A stretch of DNA of 64,000 nucleotides from Pseudorhodobacter ferrugineus DSM 5888. GTDB lineage: Bacteria > Pseudomonadota > Alphaproteobacteria > Rhodobacterales > Rhodobacteraceae. The stretch spans positions 124,001 through 188,000 of the forward strand of contig NZ_ATVN01000003.1 of assembly GCF_000420745.1 (NCBI RefSeq), written 5' to 3'. A program made the translations under genes and the position numbers. Positions 27,062-37,934 of this stretch are shown one piece after another. The first letter of the stretch is position 1, and each line of letters begins with the position of its first letter. The notes below the pieces were generated by a model. It did no database searches and had not been told where the DNA came from. It was given only the letters and a program-made list of their open reading frames with translations.

Positions 27062-28555
27062 GTGCATTCGAAAAGCATAACATCCACCCGGTTTGCGGCG
27101 GACAGCCGACAGACAGGTATGGTTCGCGGGCTGACCGCGCTGGTTTTGGGCGCGGCCCTTGTTTTGGGGCAGGCGCTTGCTGTTGACGCGCGCGGCGCGC
27201 CCGAAAGCTTTGCCGATTTGTCGGAAAGCATCAGCCCGTCGGTCGTGAATATCACCACATCAACCACAGTGGCTGCCAGTGTTGAAGGCGGCCCGCAAGT
27301 GCCGCCCGGATCGCCCTTTGAAGATTTCTTCAAGGATTTTCTGGACCGCAACGGCAACGGCAACGGGGGGGGGGATAAACCTCGCCGGTCGGAGGCGCTG
27401 GGTTCGGGATTTGTGATTTCCGAGGATGGTTTTATCGTCACCAACAACCATGTGATAGATAAAGCCGATGAGATTGAGATCGAGTTTTTCAGTGGCAAGA
27501 AGCTGCCAGCGAAACTCATCGGGACCGACCCGAAAACCGATATTGCGCTGCTGAAGGTGGAAAGTGACACGCCTTTGCCATTTGTGCCGTTTGGCAACAG
27601 CGACCTGATGCGCGTGGGCGATTGGGTTATCGCGATGGGCAACCCGCTGGGGCAAGGATTTTCGGTGTCTGCGGGCATTATCTCGGCCCGTGGGCGGGCA
27701 CTGTCGGGCACTTATGACGACTATCTGCAAACCGATGCGGCGATCAATCGTGGCAACTCGGGCGGGCCATTGTTCAACATGGACGGGCAGGTCGTGGGCG
27801 TGAACACGGCGATTTTGTCGCCAACGGGGGGGTCGATCGGGATTGGCTTTTCGATGGCGTCGAATGTGGTGACCAAGGTTATTGACCAGCTGAAGGAATT
27901 TGGCGAAACACGTCGTGGCTGGTTGGGTGTGCGGATTCAGGATGTGACGCCGGATGTGGCCGAGGCGATGGGGCTTGCCGATGCCAAAGGTGCGTTGATT
28001 ACCGATGTGCCGGATGGTCCTGGTAAGGATGCAGGCCTGTTGTCGGGCGATGTGATTACACAGTTTGACGGATCACCCGTGGCAGATACGCGTGAATTGG
28101 TGCGCCGCGTGGCCGATGCCCCTGTGGGTGAGGCTGTGCGCGTGATCGTGCTGCGCGAGGGCAAGACAGAAACGTTGTTGGTCACATTGGGCCGCCGCGA
28201 AACCGCCGAGGGCGAGCCTATCCCCGCCGTCGGTGCGCCAGAGCCAGAGCCTGCGACTGCCGACATTTTGGGCCTGATCGTCAAGCCGTTGACCGCGGAG
28301 GATGCCCAGAACCTGGGTCTTGCAGCAGATGCCCAAGGCCTTGCCGTGATGGAGGTGGACGAGGTGTCGGAAGCCTATGCCAAGGGGCTGCGGGTTGGAG
28401 ATGTGATCACCGAGGCCGGTCAGCAAAAGGTTGTGCGCGTCAAGGATTTGCAAGACCGTGTTGAAGAGGCCAAGGCGGCGGGGCGAAAATCCTTGCTGCT
28501 GTTGATCCGCCGTGGTGGTGACCCGCGTTTTGTGGCGCTTGGGATTGAACAGTAA
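27062..28555 (+). CDS. degP: DegP/HtrA family periplasmic serine protease
   Basis: 497 residues from the GTG at 27062, with GAGGAG six bases upstream; the open frame before it is not protein-like. Signal peptide at about residues 21-43. Catalytic triad His130 (VTNNHVID), Asp160 (KTDIALLKVE) and Ser233 (RGNSGGPLFN). A Gly/Asn-rich linker (about 97-106) precedes the protease core. Two PDZ domains follow, at about 285-375 and 400-490. Expected to degrade or chaperone misfolded envelope proteins. Neighbouring hflKC supports a quality-control role. Confidence 0.93.
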   Translation: MHSKSITSTRFAADSRQTGMVRGLTALVLGAALVLGQALAVDARGAPESFADLSESISPSVVNITTSTTVAASVEGGPQVPPGSPFEDFFKDFLDRNGNGNGGGDKPRRSEALGSGFVISEDGFIVTNNHVIDKADEIEIEFFSGKKLPAKLIGTDPKTDIALLKVESDTPLPFVPFGNSDLMRVGDWVIAMGNPLGQGFSVSAGIISARGRALSGTYDDYLQTDAAINRGNSGGPLFNMDGQVVGVNTAILSPTGGSIGIGFSMASNVVTKVIDQLKEFGETRRGWLGVRIQDVTPDVAEAMGLADAKGALITDVPDGPGKDAGLLSGDVITQFDGSPVADTRELVRRVADAPVGEAVRVIVLREGKTETLLVTLGRRETAEGEPIPAVGAPEPEPATADILGLIVKPLTAEDAQNLGLAADAQGLAVMEVDEVSEAYAKGLRVGDVITEAGQQKVVRVKDLQDRVEEAKAAGRKSLLLLIRRGGDPRFVALGIEQ

Positions 28556-28572
28556 GTCACTGAAATGATGTG

Positions 28573-28607
28573 AAAAGGGGCGGCAGGGCAACCTTGCCGC
28601 CCCTTTT
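28573..28607. terminator. Bidirectional Rho-independent terminator
   Basis: AAAAGGGGCGGCA (28573-28585) pairs exactly with TGCCGCCCCTTTT, and the inner GGG/CCT can extend the stem. T6 follows on the plus strand and A4 starts the stem, so it works both ways. It separates the protease gene from the convergent HD-domain gene, whose TAA stop lies in the T tract. Confidence 0.93.
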
Positions 28608-29237
28608 TTATCCCAATTCTCGCAGCAGGCGTGACCGGAATGACCGCATCCATTCCACCCGCGCCAATGCCATTTCACGCCCCACGCTTGTGCGCATGGT
28701 TTGCGCAATCGGGAACAGCTTTACCTCTAGGTGGTCTAATGAGTAGCGTTTGTCATCCAAGGGGCGGTTCAACGCCATCGGGTCGGCGGCATCAAACAAC
28801 AGCCCCCCCATCGCGCCGCCAACATGGAACATTCGCGCAATGCCGATGGCGCCCAAAGCCTCGAGTCGGTCGGCGTCTTGCAAAATCTCGGCTTCAAGCG
28901 TTTCGGGGGCAATGGCTGCGGAAAAGCTGTGGGCGGCAATCGCGTGGGCCACGGCCGGAATTTTCGCGGCAGGAAAATCGGTGCCAGCCAGATAGGCCGT
29001 GGCCCATTCGGCCGAGGCGGTCGAGGCGCGGGCGCGGTCGGGGTGGTTTTTGGGCAGGTTCACCGCATCGTGGAAATAGGCGGCAGGCAAGAGCACGGCC
29101 AGATCGGCGCCGCCTGTTTCGGTTGAGATCTCTTTTGCATTGGCCCAAACGCGGTCCAGATGCCCCAAATCATGCGCACCATCGGTCGCAGACCCCCAAT
29201 GGGCGGCAATGGCGGCGCGAAAGATGTCTGGTGTCAT
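28608..29237 (-). CDS. HD domain-containing phosphohydrolase
   Basis: 209 residues. HD-superfamily metal ligands: AHDLGHLDRVWANA (His at about residues 22 and 26), AAYFHDAVN (His-Asp at about 55-56), and LQDADRLEALGAIG (Asp at about 122), a pattern like the YedJ/predicted HD hydrolases. Likely a metal-dependent phosphohydrolase of unknown substrate. Its start overlaps the end of the upstream lipoprotein gene by four bases, so the pair is co-translated. Confidence 0.9.
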   Translation of the reverse strand: MTPDIFRAAIAAHWGSATDGAHDLGHLDRVWANAKEISTETGGADLAVLLPAAYFHDAVNLPKNHPDRARASTASAEWATAYLAGTDFPAAKIPAVAHAIAAHSFSAAIAPETLEAEILQDADRLEALGAIGIARMFHVGGAMGGLLFDAADPMALNRPLDDKRYSLDHLEVKLFPIAQTMRTSVGREMALARVEWMRSFRSRLLRELG

Positions 29238-29767
29238 CGCTTGAATTCCGTTGCTGAAATACCAAGCCGTTGGGCGGCGGCCAGCGACAGGCGTTCACTG
29301 TCCAGCCCCAAGGGTTCCTGGAATTGCCGTGTGGCAAGGCGGGTGGGGGCATCCAATTGGCCCGTTACCTCGCCACGATAATAGCCCCGCGCCTTTAGCG
29401 CCCGCTGCAAACTGGCCACAAAATCCAGTGTCAGGTCATCGGGGCAAGGGGTGCGGAACCACACATCGCGGCGGTCTTGGACAATGCGCTGAGAGGTTTC
29501 AGATTGAAATACCGCAGACGTGGTCATCGTGCCATCCGGCCCGCGCACCTCGGGGCGAACCAACACTTGTTCGGTCACGGTTTCGATGATTGCGGGGGTC
29601 ACATCACCGGCCCAGCAAATGCCCTTGCCGGATGTCGGCGGTGTGTCGCCGCGCTTGGGTATCAGTTCTTTTTGCAAGGTGTCGGGTTGATTGGGGGCTG
29701 CAGGCACGCCCGTTTGGCATGCCCCAAGGGCAAGCGCCAAAAGCAAGATGAAAGGGGCGCGGTGCAT
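29234..29767 (-). CDS. Lipoprotein with peptidoglycan-binding-like C-terminus
   Basis: 177 residues. Lipoprotein signal MHRAPFILLLALALGACQT with the lipobox Leu-Gly-Ala-Cys at residues 14-17. CWAGDVTPAIIETVTEQVLV is a segment I associate with a family of Rhodobacterales lipoproteins. The C-terminal part, DFVASLQRALKARGYYRGEVTGQLDAPTRLATRQFQ, is a PG_binding_1 repeat. Probably outer-membrane or periplasmic and attached to the wall. Overlaps the HD gene by four bases. Confidence 0.82.
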   Translation of the reverse strand: MHRAPFILLLALALGACQTGVPAAPNQPDTLQKELIPKRGDTPPTSGKGICWAGDVTPAIIETVTEQVLVRPEVRGPDGTMTTSAVFQSETSQRIVQDRRDVWFRTPCPDDLTLDFVASLQRALKARGYYRGEVTGQLDAPTRLATRQFQEPLGLDSERLSLAAAQRLGISATEFKR

Positions 29768-31024
<1,257 letters not shown>

Positions 31025-31028
<4 letters not shown>

Positions 31029-32446
31029 AGCAGTGGTGGCCGCTGCGCCGGCCAATCGGTCGCGGCATGATAGGCCTGCCCCATCGCCAAAATCGCAGCA
31101 TCTGCCCCTGACCGCCCGATCAATTGCACCCCCATGGGCAACCCGTTCGCACCAAACCCTGCGGGCAAGGCAAGGGCGGGCAACCCGATAAGGCCTGCGG
31201 GCACCACCACCTCCATCCAGCGGTGATAGGTGTCCATCGCTGTGCCGTTAATGCTTTGCGGCCAGCGCCAATCGGCGGGAAACGGCCAAACCTGCGCCGA
31301 TGGCAGCACCAGCGCGTCAAAGCGGTCAAACAAACCCGCCGCCCGCGCAAACCACTGTGATCGGATCACCGAGGCGTCGTAAACCGCTTGCGCTGTCAGG
31401 CTCAGCCCTTGCTCAATCTCCCACAGCGTTTCCGGCTTGGTCTGCGCCCGCTGCGCAGGGGTGTCGTACAGTGCGCGTTTCGCGCCCGCGTTCAGCATCG
31501 CGCGCAATGTGGTCCAAGCCTGCCACAGCTTTTCGGCGGGAAAGGGCGGAGGCAGGGGCACGATATCGGCCCCCAAATCGGCAAACACCTGCAAGGCGGC
31601 CTCACTTTGCGCCAAAATCCCTGGCTCCACCTCAAAGGCGCCGCCCCAATCGCCCAGCCAGCCAATGCGTTTGCCGCGCATATCGGCGGCAACCGGCGCC
31701 GCAAACCGCTGGTTGCGCCCGAACGGCACAGCGGAGTTTTCGCCGGCTTGCACATCCAACAGCAGCGCCAAATCGGCAATATCGCGCGCCATAGGCCCCT
31801 CGGTCGCCAGGGTTGCCATGAAGGTGTCGCCCAGCGCATCACTGGGCACCAAACCCCAAGTCGGGCGAAACCCGTAGACATTGCAAAACGCCGCAGGGTT
31901 GCGCAGGGACCCCATCATATCGGACCCATCGGCCAAGGGCACCATCCGCGCCGCCAGCGCCGCCGCAGCCCCCCCCGATGACCCGCCCGCCGTGCGCCCC
32001 AAATCATACGGGTTGCGTGTCACCCCATGCACGGGGTTGAAACTATGCGACCCTTGGCCCCATTCGGGCGTGTTGGTCTTGCCAATAAAAATCGCACCCG
32101 CAGCCCGCATTCGCGCGGCCAACAGGTCATCCTTGGCTGGCACATAATCGGCAAAAATCGGCGATCCATAGGTGGTCCGCAAGCCCTTGGTCGCAACCAA
32201 GTCTTTGACGGCAAAGGGCATCCCATGCAGCGGTCCGCGAACAACGGCTGCGTCCGCCGCAGCCGCCTCGGCCATCAAAACATCGACATCCCGCAAACTG
32301 ACAATGGCATTCACCGCCGGATTAACAGCCTCAATCTGCGCCAGATGCGCCGTCATCACCTCAACACACGACAAAGCGCGCCGCGCAATCATACCCGCTA
32401 ACGCGACCGCCGAAAGCGAAGTCACCTCCACGCCTGCCTCCTTCAT
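31025..32446 (-). CDS. Amidase (amidase signature family)
   Basis: 473 residues. The Ser-cis-Ser-Lys triad is visible: Lys in PFAVKDLVATKG (about residue 81), the cis-Ser in GRTAGGSSGGAAAALAAR (about 150-167), and the Ser nucleophile just after (ADGSDMMGSLRNPA). Hydrolyses a C-N amide bond; substrate unknown. GAGG sits upstream of the ATG. It lies 112 bases downstream of the polyamine-type binding-protein gene, beyond a hairpin-rich repeat, so co-transcription with the ABC operon is possible but may be attenuated. Confidence 0.93.
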
Positions 32447-32515
32447 CTTTGTTCAAATACCTCCGGGGGCATTCCATTGCGCAGCAATGGGATGGTTGGG
32501 GGGCAGCGCCCCCCA
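32447..32515. repeat. Intergenic CAAATAYCC-GGGGG repeat, copy A
   Basis: Reads TTCAAATACCTCCGGGGGC on the plus strand, then the palindrome CCATTGC-GCA-GCAATGG (32474-32490), then GGGGGGC-AGC-GCCCCCC. Copies B (48459-48525) and C (50133-50199) share the start and the G/C palindrome. All three lie in 100-140-base gaps between co-directional genes. Confidence 0.65.
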
Positions 32516-32516
32516 C

Positions 32517-32549
32517 GGATTGGCAAGGGCTCGATGCCCTTGCCAATCC
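32517..32549 (-). terminator. Strong hairpin downstream of the ABC binding-protein gene
   Basis: Perfect 14-base inverted repeat GGATTGGCAAGGGC and GCCCTTGCCAATCC with a five-base loop, nine bases after the stop of the binding-protein gene. No T tract follows. Such structures often protect the 3' end of the abundant binding-protein message; it may also lower read-through into the amidase gene. Confidence 0.6.
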
Positions 32550-32557
32550 GGGCTGCG

Positions 32558-33583
32558 TTACTTTTGCAGTTCCGTCCAGATCGCGGTCAAATATTCCTGC
32601 GACTTCTGGCTACAGGTCGGCAAAAACCGGCCAGCGGCGGCATGCTCGGCAGGGGCCACAACTTCGGGCGCGGTTTTCATGTCATCGGGCATGAACTCGG
32701 CCGATCCCGCAATGCCGTTGGCATAGCGCGCAAAGGCTGAAATCATTGCTGCACTTTCTGGCAACATGATGAAATCAATGAATTTATAGGCATTGTCCAC
32801 GTTCTTGGCATCCGACAACAGCGCAATCGAATCCATGAACAACGGGTACCCTTCCTTGGGGTAGCCAAAGGCCACATCGGGGTTGGCAAGCCGCGCCCGC
32901 ATGGTCGATCCGTTCCAGTTCACCGATGCCGCCCAATCGTTGTTCGACAGCTTTTCGGTCGCGCCATAATCCATCGACAACCAGTCCACCTTGGCCGCAA
33001 CCACCAGATCGCGCACTTTCTTCAGCACCTCGGTATCTTCGGTGCAGGCCTCGCCGCCCACGTTAAAAATCGCCATGTTCAACACATCGGTCATTTCTGG
33101 CACGACGTTAATCTTGCCTTTCAGCTCTTCCGGCACGCGCAAAAACACATCGGAGGTGTTGATATCGCCCTTATAAACCGACGTGTTCACCGCCACGCCA
33201 ACCGAGCCCCACTGCCACGGCACCGAAAACTTGCGGCCCATATCCCATGGCACATCCACCCATTCCGGCGCGATGTTGGCTTTGTGGGTCAGTTTGCTGT
33301 CATCAAGTTCCACGATCAGGCCTTTTTCGATCCAGATCGGGATATAGTTTGCCGACGGCACCACAAGGTCAAAGCCTGATCCGCCCGCTTCGACCTTGGC
33401 CAAAGCGCTGGTGTTGCTGTCATAGTCGGTCACGGTGACTTTGATGCCAGTCTCGGCCTCAAACTTTGTCAGCAGTTCGGGCGAGGTATAGTTGCCCCAG
33501 TTATACAGCTGCAATTCGCCCTCGGCTGCGGCAAAGCTGGTGCTGGCCAAAAGCACAGCGGTGGCGGATAGGAATTTTTTCAT
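32558..33583 (-). CDS. Polyamine-type ABC transporter substrate-binding protein
   Basis: 341 residues. Signal peptide MKKFLSATAVLLASTSFAAA, then GELQLYNWGNYTSPELLTKFE, the PotD/PotF start with the Trp-Asn-Tyr ligand region. GFDLVVPSANYIPIWIEKGL and VPWQWGSVGVAVN are further family blocks. Periplasmic capture of spermidine, putrescine or a similar amine is expected; the exact ligand cannot be read. GGGAGA precedes the chosen ATG by six bases; an ATG two codons earlier is too close. Last core gene of the ABC operon. Confidence 0.92.
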   Translation of the reverse strand: MKKFLSATAVLLASTSFAAAEGELQLYNWGNYTSPELLTKFEAETGIKVTVTDYDSNTSALAKVEAGGSGFDLVVPSANYIPIWIEKGLIVELDDSKLTHKANIAPEWVDVPWDMGRKFSVPWQWGSVGVAVNTSVYKGDINTSDVFLRVPEELKGKINVVPEMTDVLNMAIFNVGGEACTEDTEVLKKVRDLVVAAKVDWLSMDYGATEKLSNNDWAASVNWNGSTMRARLANPDVAFGYPKEGYPLFMDSIALLSDAKNVDNAYKFIDFIMLPESAAMISAFARYANGIAGSAEFMPDDMKTAPEVVAPAEHAAAGRFLPTCSQKSQEYLTAIWTELQK

Positions 33584-33613
33584 GAACATTCTCCCAGGTT
33601 GGTTTATGAATTG

Positions 33614-34417
33614 TCAGTCGTTCTTGCGCGTCAAAAGAAAGAACGCGGTCAGCAAGACCACCGTCAAGGCCAGCAACACGGTGGAAATCGCGTTGACCTC
33701 GGGTGTCACAGCCCGGCGCATCTGGCCCAGCATGTAGGTTGGCAGTGTATCTTGTCCGCCAGATTTTACAAATTCTGTGATCACGACGTCGTCCAGACTG
33801 ATCACAAAGGCCAGCATCGCGCCTGCGATAATGCCCGGCAACATCAGGGGCAGGGTGACACGGCGAAAGGTTTGCCAATGGCTGGCATAGAGATCGGCCG
33901 CCGCGGTTTCCAACGTCAGGTCCATCCCTTCCAACCGCGCGCGGATGGGCAGATAGGCGAATGGAATGCAAAAGGCCGCGTGGGCAATAATCAGGTAAAT
34001 CAACCCGTTATAGCCCGTGGCAACCTTGATCGAGGCAAAGAAAATCAGCAGCGCCACGGCCGTTACAATTTCGGGCACCATCAAGGGTTGGTTGATCATC
34101 ACGTAGATAAATGTCTGGCCCTTGAACGCCTTTCGCCGCGTGGTGCCCAAGGCGGCCATCGTTGCCACCGTTGTCGCAATGGCCGACGCACTGGCCGCAA
34201 TGATAAGCGAGCGGTAAGTCGCGCCCTTCACCGCCTCATTGGCCCAAGCCTTGCCGTACCAATCGAGCGAGAATCCCTCCCACACCGCGACCGATTGCCC
34301 ACTGTTAAAGCTGTAGACGACCAGTGTGATGATCGGCATGTACAGCAGCACAAAGGCCGTGATGGCGATGAATTTGAACCCCGGCAGGCGGGCGACTTCA
34401 AAGCTGCGTTCAGCCAT
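33614..34417 (-). CDS. ABC transporter permease, PotC type
   Basis: 267 residues with six membrane spans. The coupling-helix (EAA) loop is ETAAADLYASHWQTFRRVTLPLMLPGIIAG at about residues 165-195. FVISLDDVVITEFVKSGGQDTLPTYML is characteristic of PotC/PotI permeases. The start at 34417 has AAGGGGA upstream and overlaps the end of the other permease gene by eight bases. Confidence 0.93.
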   Translation of the reverse strand: MAERSFEVARLPGFKFIAITAFVLLYMPIITLVVYSFNSGQSVAVWEGFSLDWYGKAWANEAVKGATYRSLIIAASASAIATTVATMAALGTTRRKAFKGQTFIYVMINQPLMVPEIVTAVALLIFFASIKVATGYNGLIYLIIAHAAFCIPFAYLPIRARLEGMDLTLETAAADLYASHWQTFRRVTLPLMLPGIIAGAMLAFVISLDDVVITEFVKSGGQDTLPTYMLGQMRRAVTPEVNAISTVLLALTVVLLTAFFLLTRKND

Positions 34418-35321
34418 GTGGATTGTCCCCTTTGTTCGCGGCGCGGACATAGACAAGTAGTGCCACCATCACCACGACCAGCAAGGTCATCGACAGCGCG
34501 GCCCCCAAAGGCCAGTTTCGGCCTTGACCAAACTGCAATTCGATAAAGTTGCCGATCATCATATTCTTGCCCCCGCCCAGCACGCGCGGGGTGACATAGG
34601 CGCCAAGCGACGGCACAAACACCAGAATAGACCCTGCGATAATGCCCGGTTTCACAATCGGCAAAATCACGCGGCGCAGCACGCGCAGGCGGCTGGCGTA
34701 AAGGTCATACCCCGCCTCTAGCAGCCGCATATCAAAGCGGTCGATGGCGGCGAACAGCGGCAGCACCATTAGCGGCAAGTACACATAGGCCATCCCGATC
34801 AGCACTGCCGTATCGGTATAGATAATGCGGATCGGTTCTGAAATCACGCCCAGCCAGATAAGGGACGTGTTCAAAAGGCCTTCGTTGCGGATCACCTCGT
34901 TTATCGCGACGGTGCGAATTAACAGATTGGTCCAAAAGGGAATTGTGATCAGGAACAGCCAAAACGCCCGTTGCTTTGCAGGCCGTGTCGCGATGAACCA
35001 CGCGGTGGGAAAGCCCACGGCAAAGGTGATGGCCGTGGTCATGAGCGACAGTTTGACCGACCGCCAAAAGATGGTCAGATGCGCATCGGCCAGCCCCCAT
35101 GTGCCATCAAAAATGTCTTTGGTGTAAAGGATGCCGATCCAGCCGCTCAGGTCAAAGTCCCAGACCACATTGCCGTATTGGCCGGGTGTCAGGAACGAAT
35201 AGGCCAGCACAATCAGCAAGGGGCCGGATGCAGCAAACACCAGAACCACCAGCGCAGGCAGCGACAATAGCCAAGCAGAGCGGGTGCGGGCGGCCTCGGC
35301 CTTGGTTTCGGCGCTGGACAT
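34410..35321 (-). CDS. ABC transporter permease, PotB type
   Basis: 303 residues with six spans. Blocks typical of PotB/PotH: FWTNLLIRTVAINEVIRNEGLLN at about residues 130-153 and the EAA loop EAGYDLYASRLRVLRRVILPIVKPGIIAG at about 200-229, followed by FVPSLGAYVTPRVLGG. The ATG at 35321 follows the ATPase stop by four bases; the longer open frame upstream overlaps the ATPase and is not real. Confidence 0.93.
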   Translation of the reverse strand: MSSAETKAEAARTRSAWLLSLPALVVLVFAASGPLLIVLAYSFLTPGQYGNVVWDFDLSGWIGILYTKDIFDGTWGLADAHLTIFWRSVKLSLMTTAITFAVGFPTAWFIATRPAKQRAFWLFLITIPFWTNLLIRTVAINEVIRNEGLLNTSLIWLGVISEPIRIIYTDTAVLIGMAYVYLPLMVLPLFAAIDRFDMRLLEAGYDLYASRLRVLRRVILPIVKPGIIAGSILVFVPSLGAYVTPRVLGGGKNMMIGNFIELQFGQGRNWPLGAALSMTLLVVVMVALLVYVRAANKGDNPHG

Positions 35322-35325
35322 GGGC

Positions 35326-36387
35326 CTATTCCCCCAACACTTGCAAGGCGTCCGTGGGCAGGGTGATGCCAACTTGCGCGCCTTTTGGGGCATCAATGCC
35401 ACCCGCTGCGGGGCTTTGCTGGCGGGCCACAACAGCGGTGCCATCTGACAGGGTCAGGTGCAAATGCGTGTCGGTTCCGAAGTAAACGGTCGAGGCCACG
35501 GTCGCGGGCATACCGCCGCCATCCACACCCGCAATGCGGACCTGTTCGGGGCGAATGGCAAGCGTGACGGGGCCTTTGGGGGCCGTAACATCGACGGCTG
35601 CCCCATTGCCCAGCACCACGCGCGTGCCATCGCTGGTGCCGGTCAGGAAGTTCGTCTCGCCAATAAAGCTGGCGACAAAGCGGTTGGCGGGGCGGGTGTA
35701 AATGTCGCGGGGGCTGCCGACTTGTTGGATATGCCCCGCGCTCATCACGGCGATGCGGTCTGACATGGTCAGCGCCTCTTCTTGGTCGTGGGTGACAAAG
35801 ACAAAGGTGATGCCGGTTTCTTGTTGCAGGCGTTTGAGTTCGATCTGCATTTCCTTGCGCAGCTTCAGGTCCAGCGCCGACAAGGGTTCATCCAGCAGCA
35901 ACACTTTGGGCGTCGGGGCCAGCGCGCGGGCCAAGGCGACGCGCTGTTGCTGACCACCCGACAGCTGGCTGGTTTTGCGGTTTGCCATCGGTTCCAGCTG
36001 CACAAGGGCCAGCATGCGGGCGACGGTTGCCGCCACCTCGGCGCGCGGACGGTTTTGCATTTCCAGCCCGAAGGCGATGTTTTGCGCGACGCTTAGGTGG
36101 GGAAACAGGGCATAGCTTTGGAACACCGTGTTCACGGGGCGCTTGTTGGGCGGCAGGTGGGTGATATCCTCGCCGCCCAGCAAAATCTGCCCCGAGGTGG
36201 GCGTTTCAAACCCTGCAATCAGGCGCAAAAGTGTGGTCTTGCCACAGCCCGAAGGGCCCAGAAGCGTGAAAAACTCGCCTCGCCGGATTTGCACCGACAC
36301 ATCATCCAACGCCCTGACCGCCACTGCACCTTGCCCAAAGGATTTGACCGCATTGCGGGCCTCGATAGCGATTGGGGTTTCGGTCAT
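35326..36387 (-). CDS. ABC transporter ATP-binding protein, PotA type
   Basis: 353 residues. Walker [17 protein letters not shown] at about residues 44-59, Q-loop at [11 protein letters not shown], signature [17 protein letters not shown] at about 143-159, Walker [13 protein letters not shown], and switch His in VTHDQEEAL. The C-terminal TOBE domain begins at about residue 275. Drives import by the two downstream permeases. Gene order ATPase, permease, permease, binding protein is the standard polyamine-uptake order. Confidence 0.94.
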   Translation of the reverse strand: MTETPIAIEARNAVKSFGQGAVAVRALDDVSVQIRRGEFFTLLGPSGCGKTTLLRLIAGFETPTSGQILLGGEDITHLPPNKRPVNTVFQSYALFPHLSVAQNIAFGLEMQNRPRAEVAATVARMLALVQLEPMANRKTSQLSGGQQQRVALARALAPTPKVLLLDEPLSALDLKLRKEMQIELKRLQQETGITFVFVTHDQEEALTMSDRIAVMSAGHIQQVGSPRDIYTRPANRFVASFIGETNFLTGTSDGTRVVLGNGAAVDVTAPKGPVTLAIRPEQVRIAGVDGGGMPATVASTVYFGTDTHLHLTLSDGTAVVARQQSPAAGGIDAPKGAQVGITLPTDALQVLGE

Positions 36388-36461
36388 GCTGGGCTCCGTT
36401 TGGTGATTGCCTTAGCCTAAACAGGGGATTTTGCGTTTTGCAAGTCCCTTGACCAACGGGT

Positions 36462-37907
36462 TCAAAACCCGGCCCAAATGGGGGGATGGTGGTGGCCCCA
36501 AGGCTGGCTGCGTTCCAGTTCGGCACATAGCGCGATTAAATCTTCATCAGCGCCGAAACGGGCGGCAAGGTGAATGCCGATGGGCAAACCCGCCTTTGAC
36601 CAGCCCAGCGGTACGGATGCGGCGGGTTGGCCCGAGGCGTTGAACACCGCGCAAAACGGCGAATAGGCAAAGACGCGGCCCGGGCCGATGCGGTAATCGA
36701 CGTAATCTTCGGGGGTATGGTTGAAACGGCCAATTTCGGCGGGTGGTTCGGCGAGTGTGGCGCTTAGGATGATATCGGGCGCGCCTGTGCCTTCAAACAC
36801 GCTAGCCATTTCGCGGCCAAAGGCATGGATTTCATTCACCGCCTCTAGGTAGCGCAGCGGCGACAGGGTTTGCGCATGGGCCATTGCGCCGCGCCCGACG
36901 CCTTCGACCAGATCAGGGCTAAGGGTGCGGGATTTCAAGGACTTGGTGATCGACAGGGCGGTGCCGATGGCGACAATATCCGTCCAGGCGCGCATCATGG
37001 CGGCCACATTCGCGCGGGGCAGGCCGGGGGTGACGTCATGCCCAAGGCTTTGTAGCAGCTGCGCGGCTTTATGCACGGCATCGGCGCAATCGGGGTGGAT
37101 CGCATCGCCGGTAAAGGTGGTGTCGCACAGCATCACCCGCATGCGTTTGGGTGGGCGGCTGATGGCATCGGCATGGCTGCACCGCAAGGGCGGGGCGGCA
37201 TAGGGCGCGCCAAGGTCCGCGCCTTGGCAGGCGTCCAGCATCACGGCGGTATCGCGCACCGACCGCGTGAGGAATCCGTCAATCGCCATGCCGGCCCAGC
37301 CTTCGCCCGCATAAGGGCCATCGGGCAGGCGCGCGCGGGTGGGTTTGAACCCGAATAACCCGCAAGACGAGGCCGGAATGCGCACCGATCCGCCCCCATC
37401 CGATCCATGCGCAAAGGGCACGATGCCTGCCGCGACTGCCGCGCCCGCCCCACCCGATGACCCGCCGGGTGTGTGCGACAGGTTCCAAGGGTTGCGCGTA
37501 GGCCCGCTGTAAACCGCGCTTTCGGTTGCAGGGCCGATGCCGCCTTCGGGGGCCGTTGTGCGGCCAAAGGTAACAACACCCGTGGCCCGAATGCGGGAAA
37601 AGATGCTGGAATCCTTGCTGTATTTCGTATTGGCCAAAAGGTTTGACCCATTGTGCGACGGAAAATCCACCGCCTCGCACCCCAAATCTTTTAGCAAGAA
37701 GGGCACGCCGCGAAACGGCCCCTGCGGCAGGCCCGCCGCGATATGGGCGCGGGCGGCGCCTTCTTGCACCAACACAATAGCGTTCAAATCGGGGTTCAGC
37801 CGCGCGGTGGCCGCAAGGGCTGCGTCTAACAGCTCGGTCGGGCTGACATGGCCTGCGGCAACGGAATGGGCAAGGTCGGTTGCATCGGGAAGCAGAGGTG
37901 CGGGCAT
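36462..37907 (-). CDS. Amidase (amidase signature family), NylA-like
   Basis: 481 residues. Triad: Lys in [12 protein letters not shown] (about residue 73), cis-Ser in [15 protein letters not shown]-like [18 protein letters not shown] (about 151-168), and Ser in [14 protein letters not shown] (about 175-188). The sequence style recalls 6-aminohexanoate-cyclic-dimer hydrolase and related amidases more than GatA. First gene upstream of the ABC operon, 75 bases from its ATPase; with the other amidase it brackets the importer. Confidence 0.92.
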   Translation of the reverse strand: MPAPLLPDATDLAHSVAAGHVSPTELLDAALAATARLNPDLNAIVLVQEGAARAHIAAGLPQGPFRGVPFLLKDLGCEAVDFPSHNGSNLLANTKYSKDSSIFSRIRATGVVTFGRTTAPEGGIGPATESAVYSGPTRNPWNLSHTPGGSSGGAGAAVAAGIVPFAHGSDGGGSVRIPASSCGLFGFKPTRARLPDGPYAGEGWAGMAIDGFLTRSVRDTAVMLDACQGADLGAPYAAPPLRCSHADAISRPPKRMRVMLCDTTFTGDAIHPDCADAVHKAAQLLQSLGHDVTPGLPRANVAAMMRAWTDIVAIGTALSITKSLKSRTLSPDLVEGVGRGAMAHAQTLSPLRYLEAVNEIHAFGREMASVFEGTGAPDIILSATLAEPPAEIGRFNHTPEDYVDYRIGPGRVFAYSPFCAVFNASGQPAASVPLGWSKAGLPIGIHLAARFGADEDLIALCAELERSQPWGHHHPPIWAGF

Positions 37908-37934
37908 GGGGGCAATCCTTTCGAACTTTGCGCC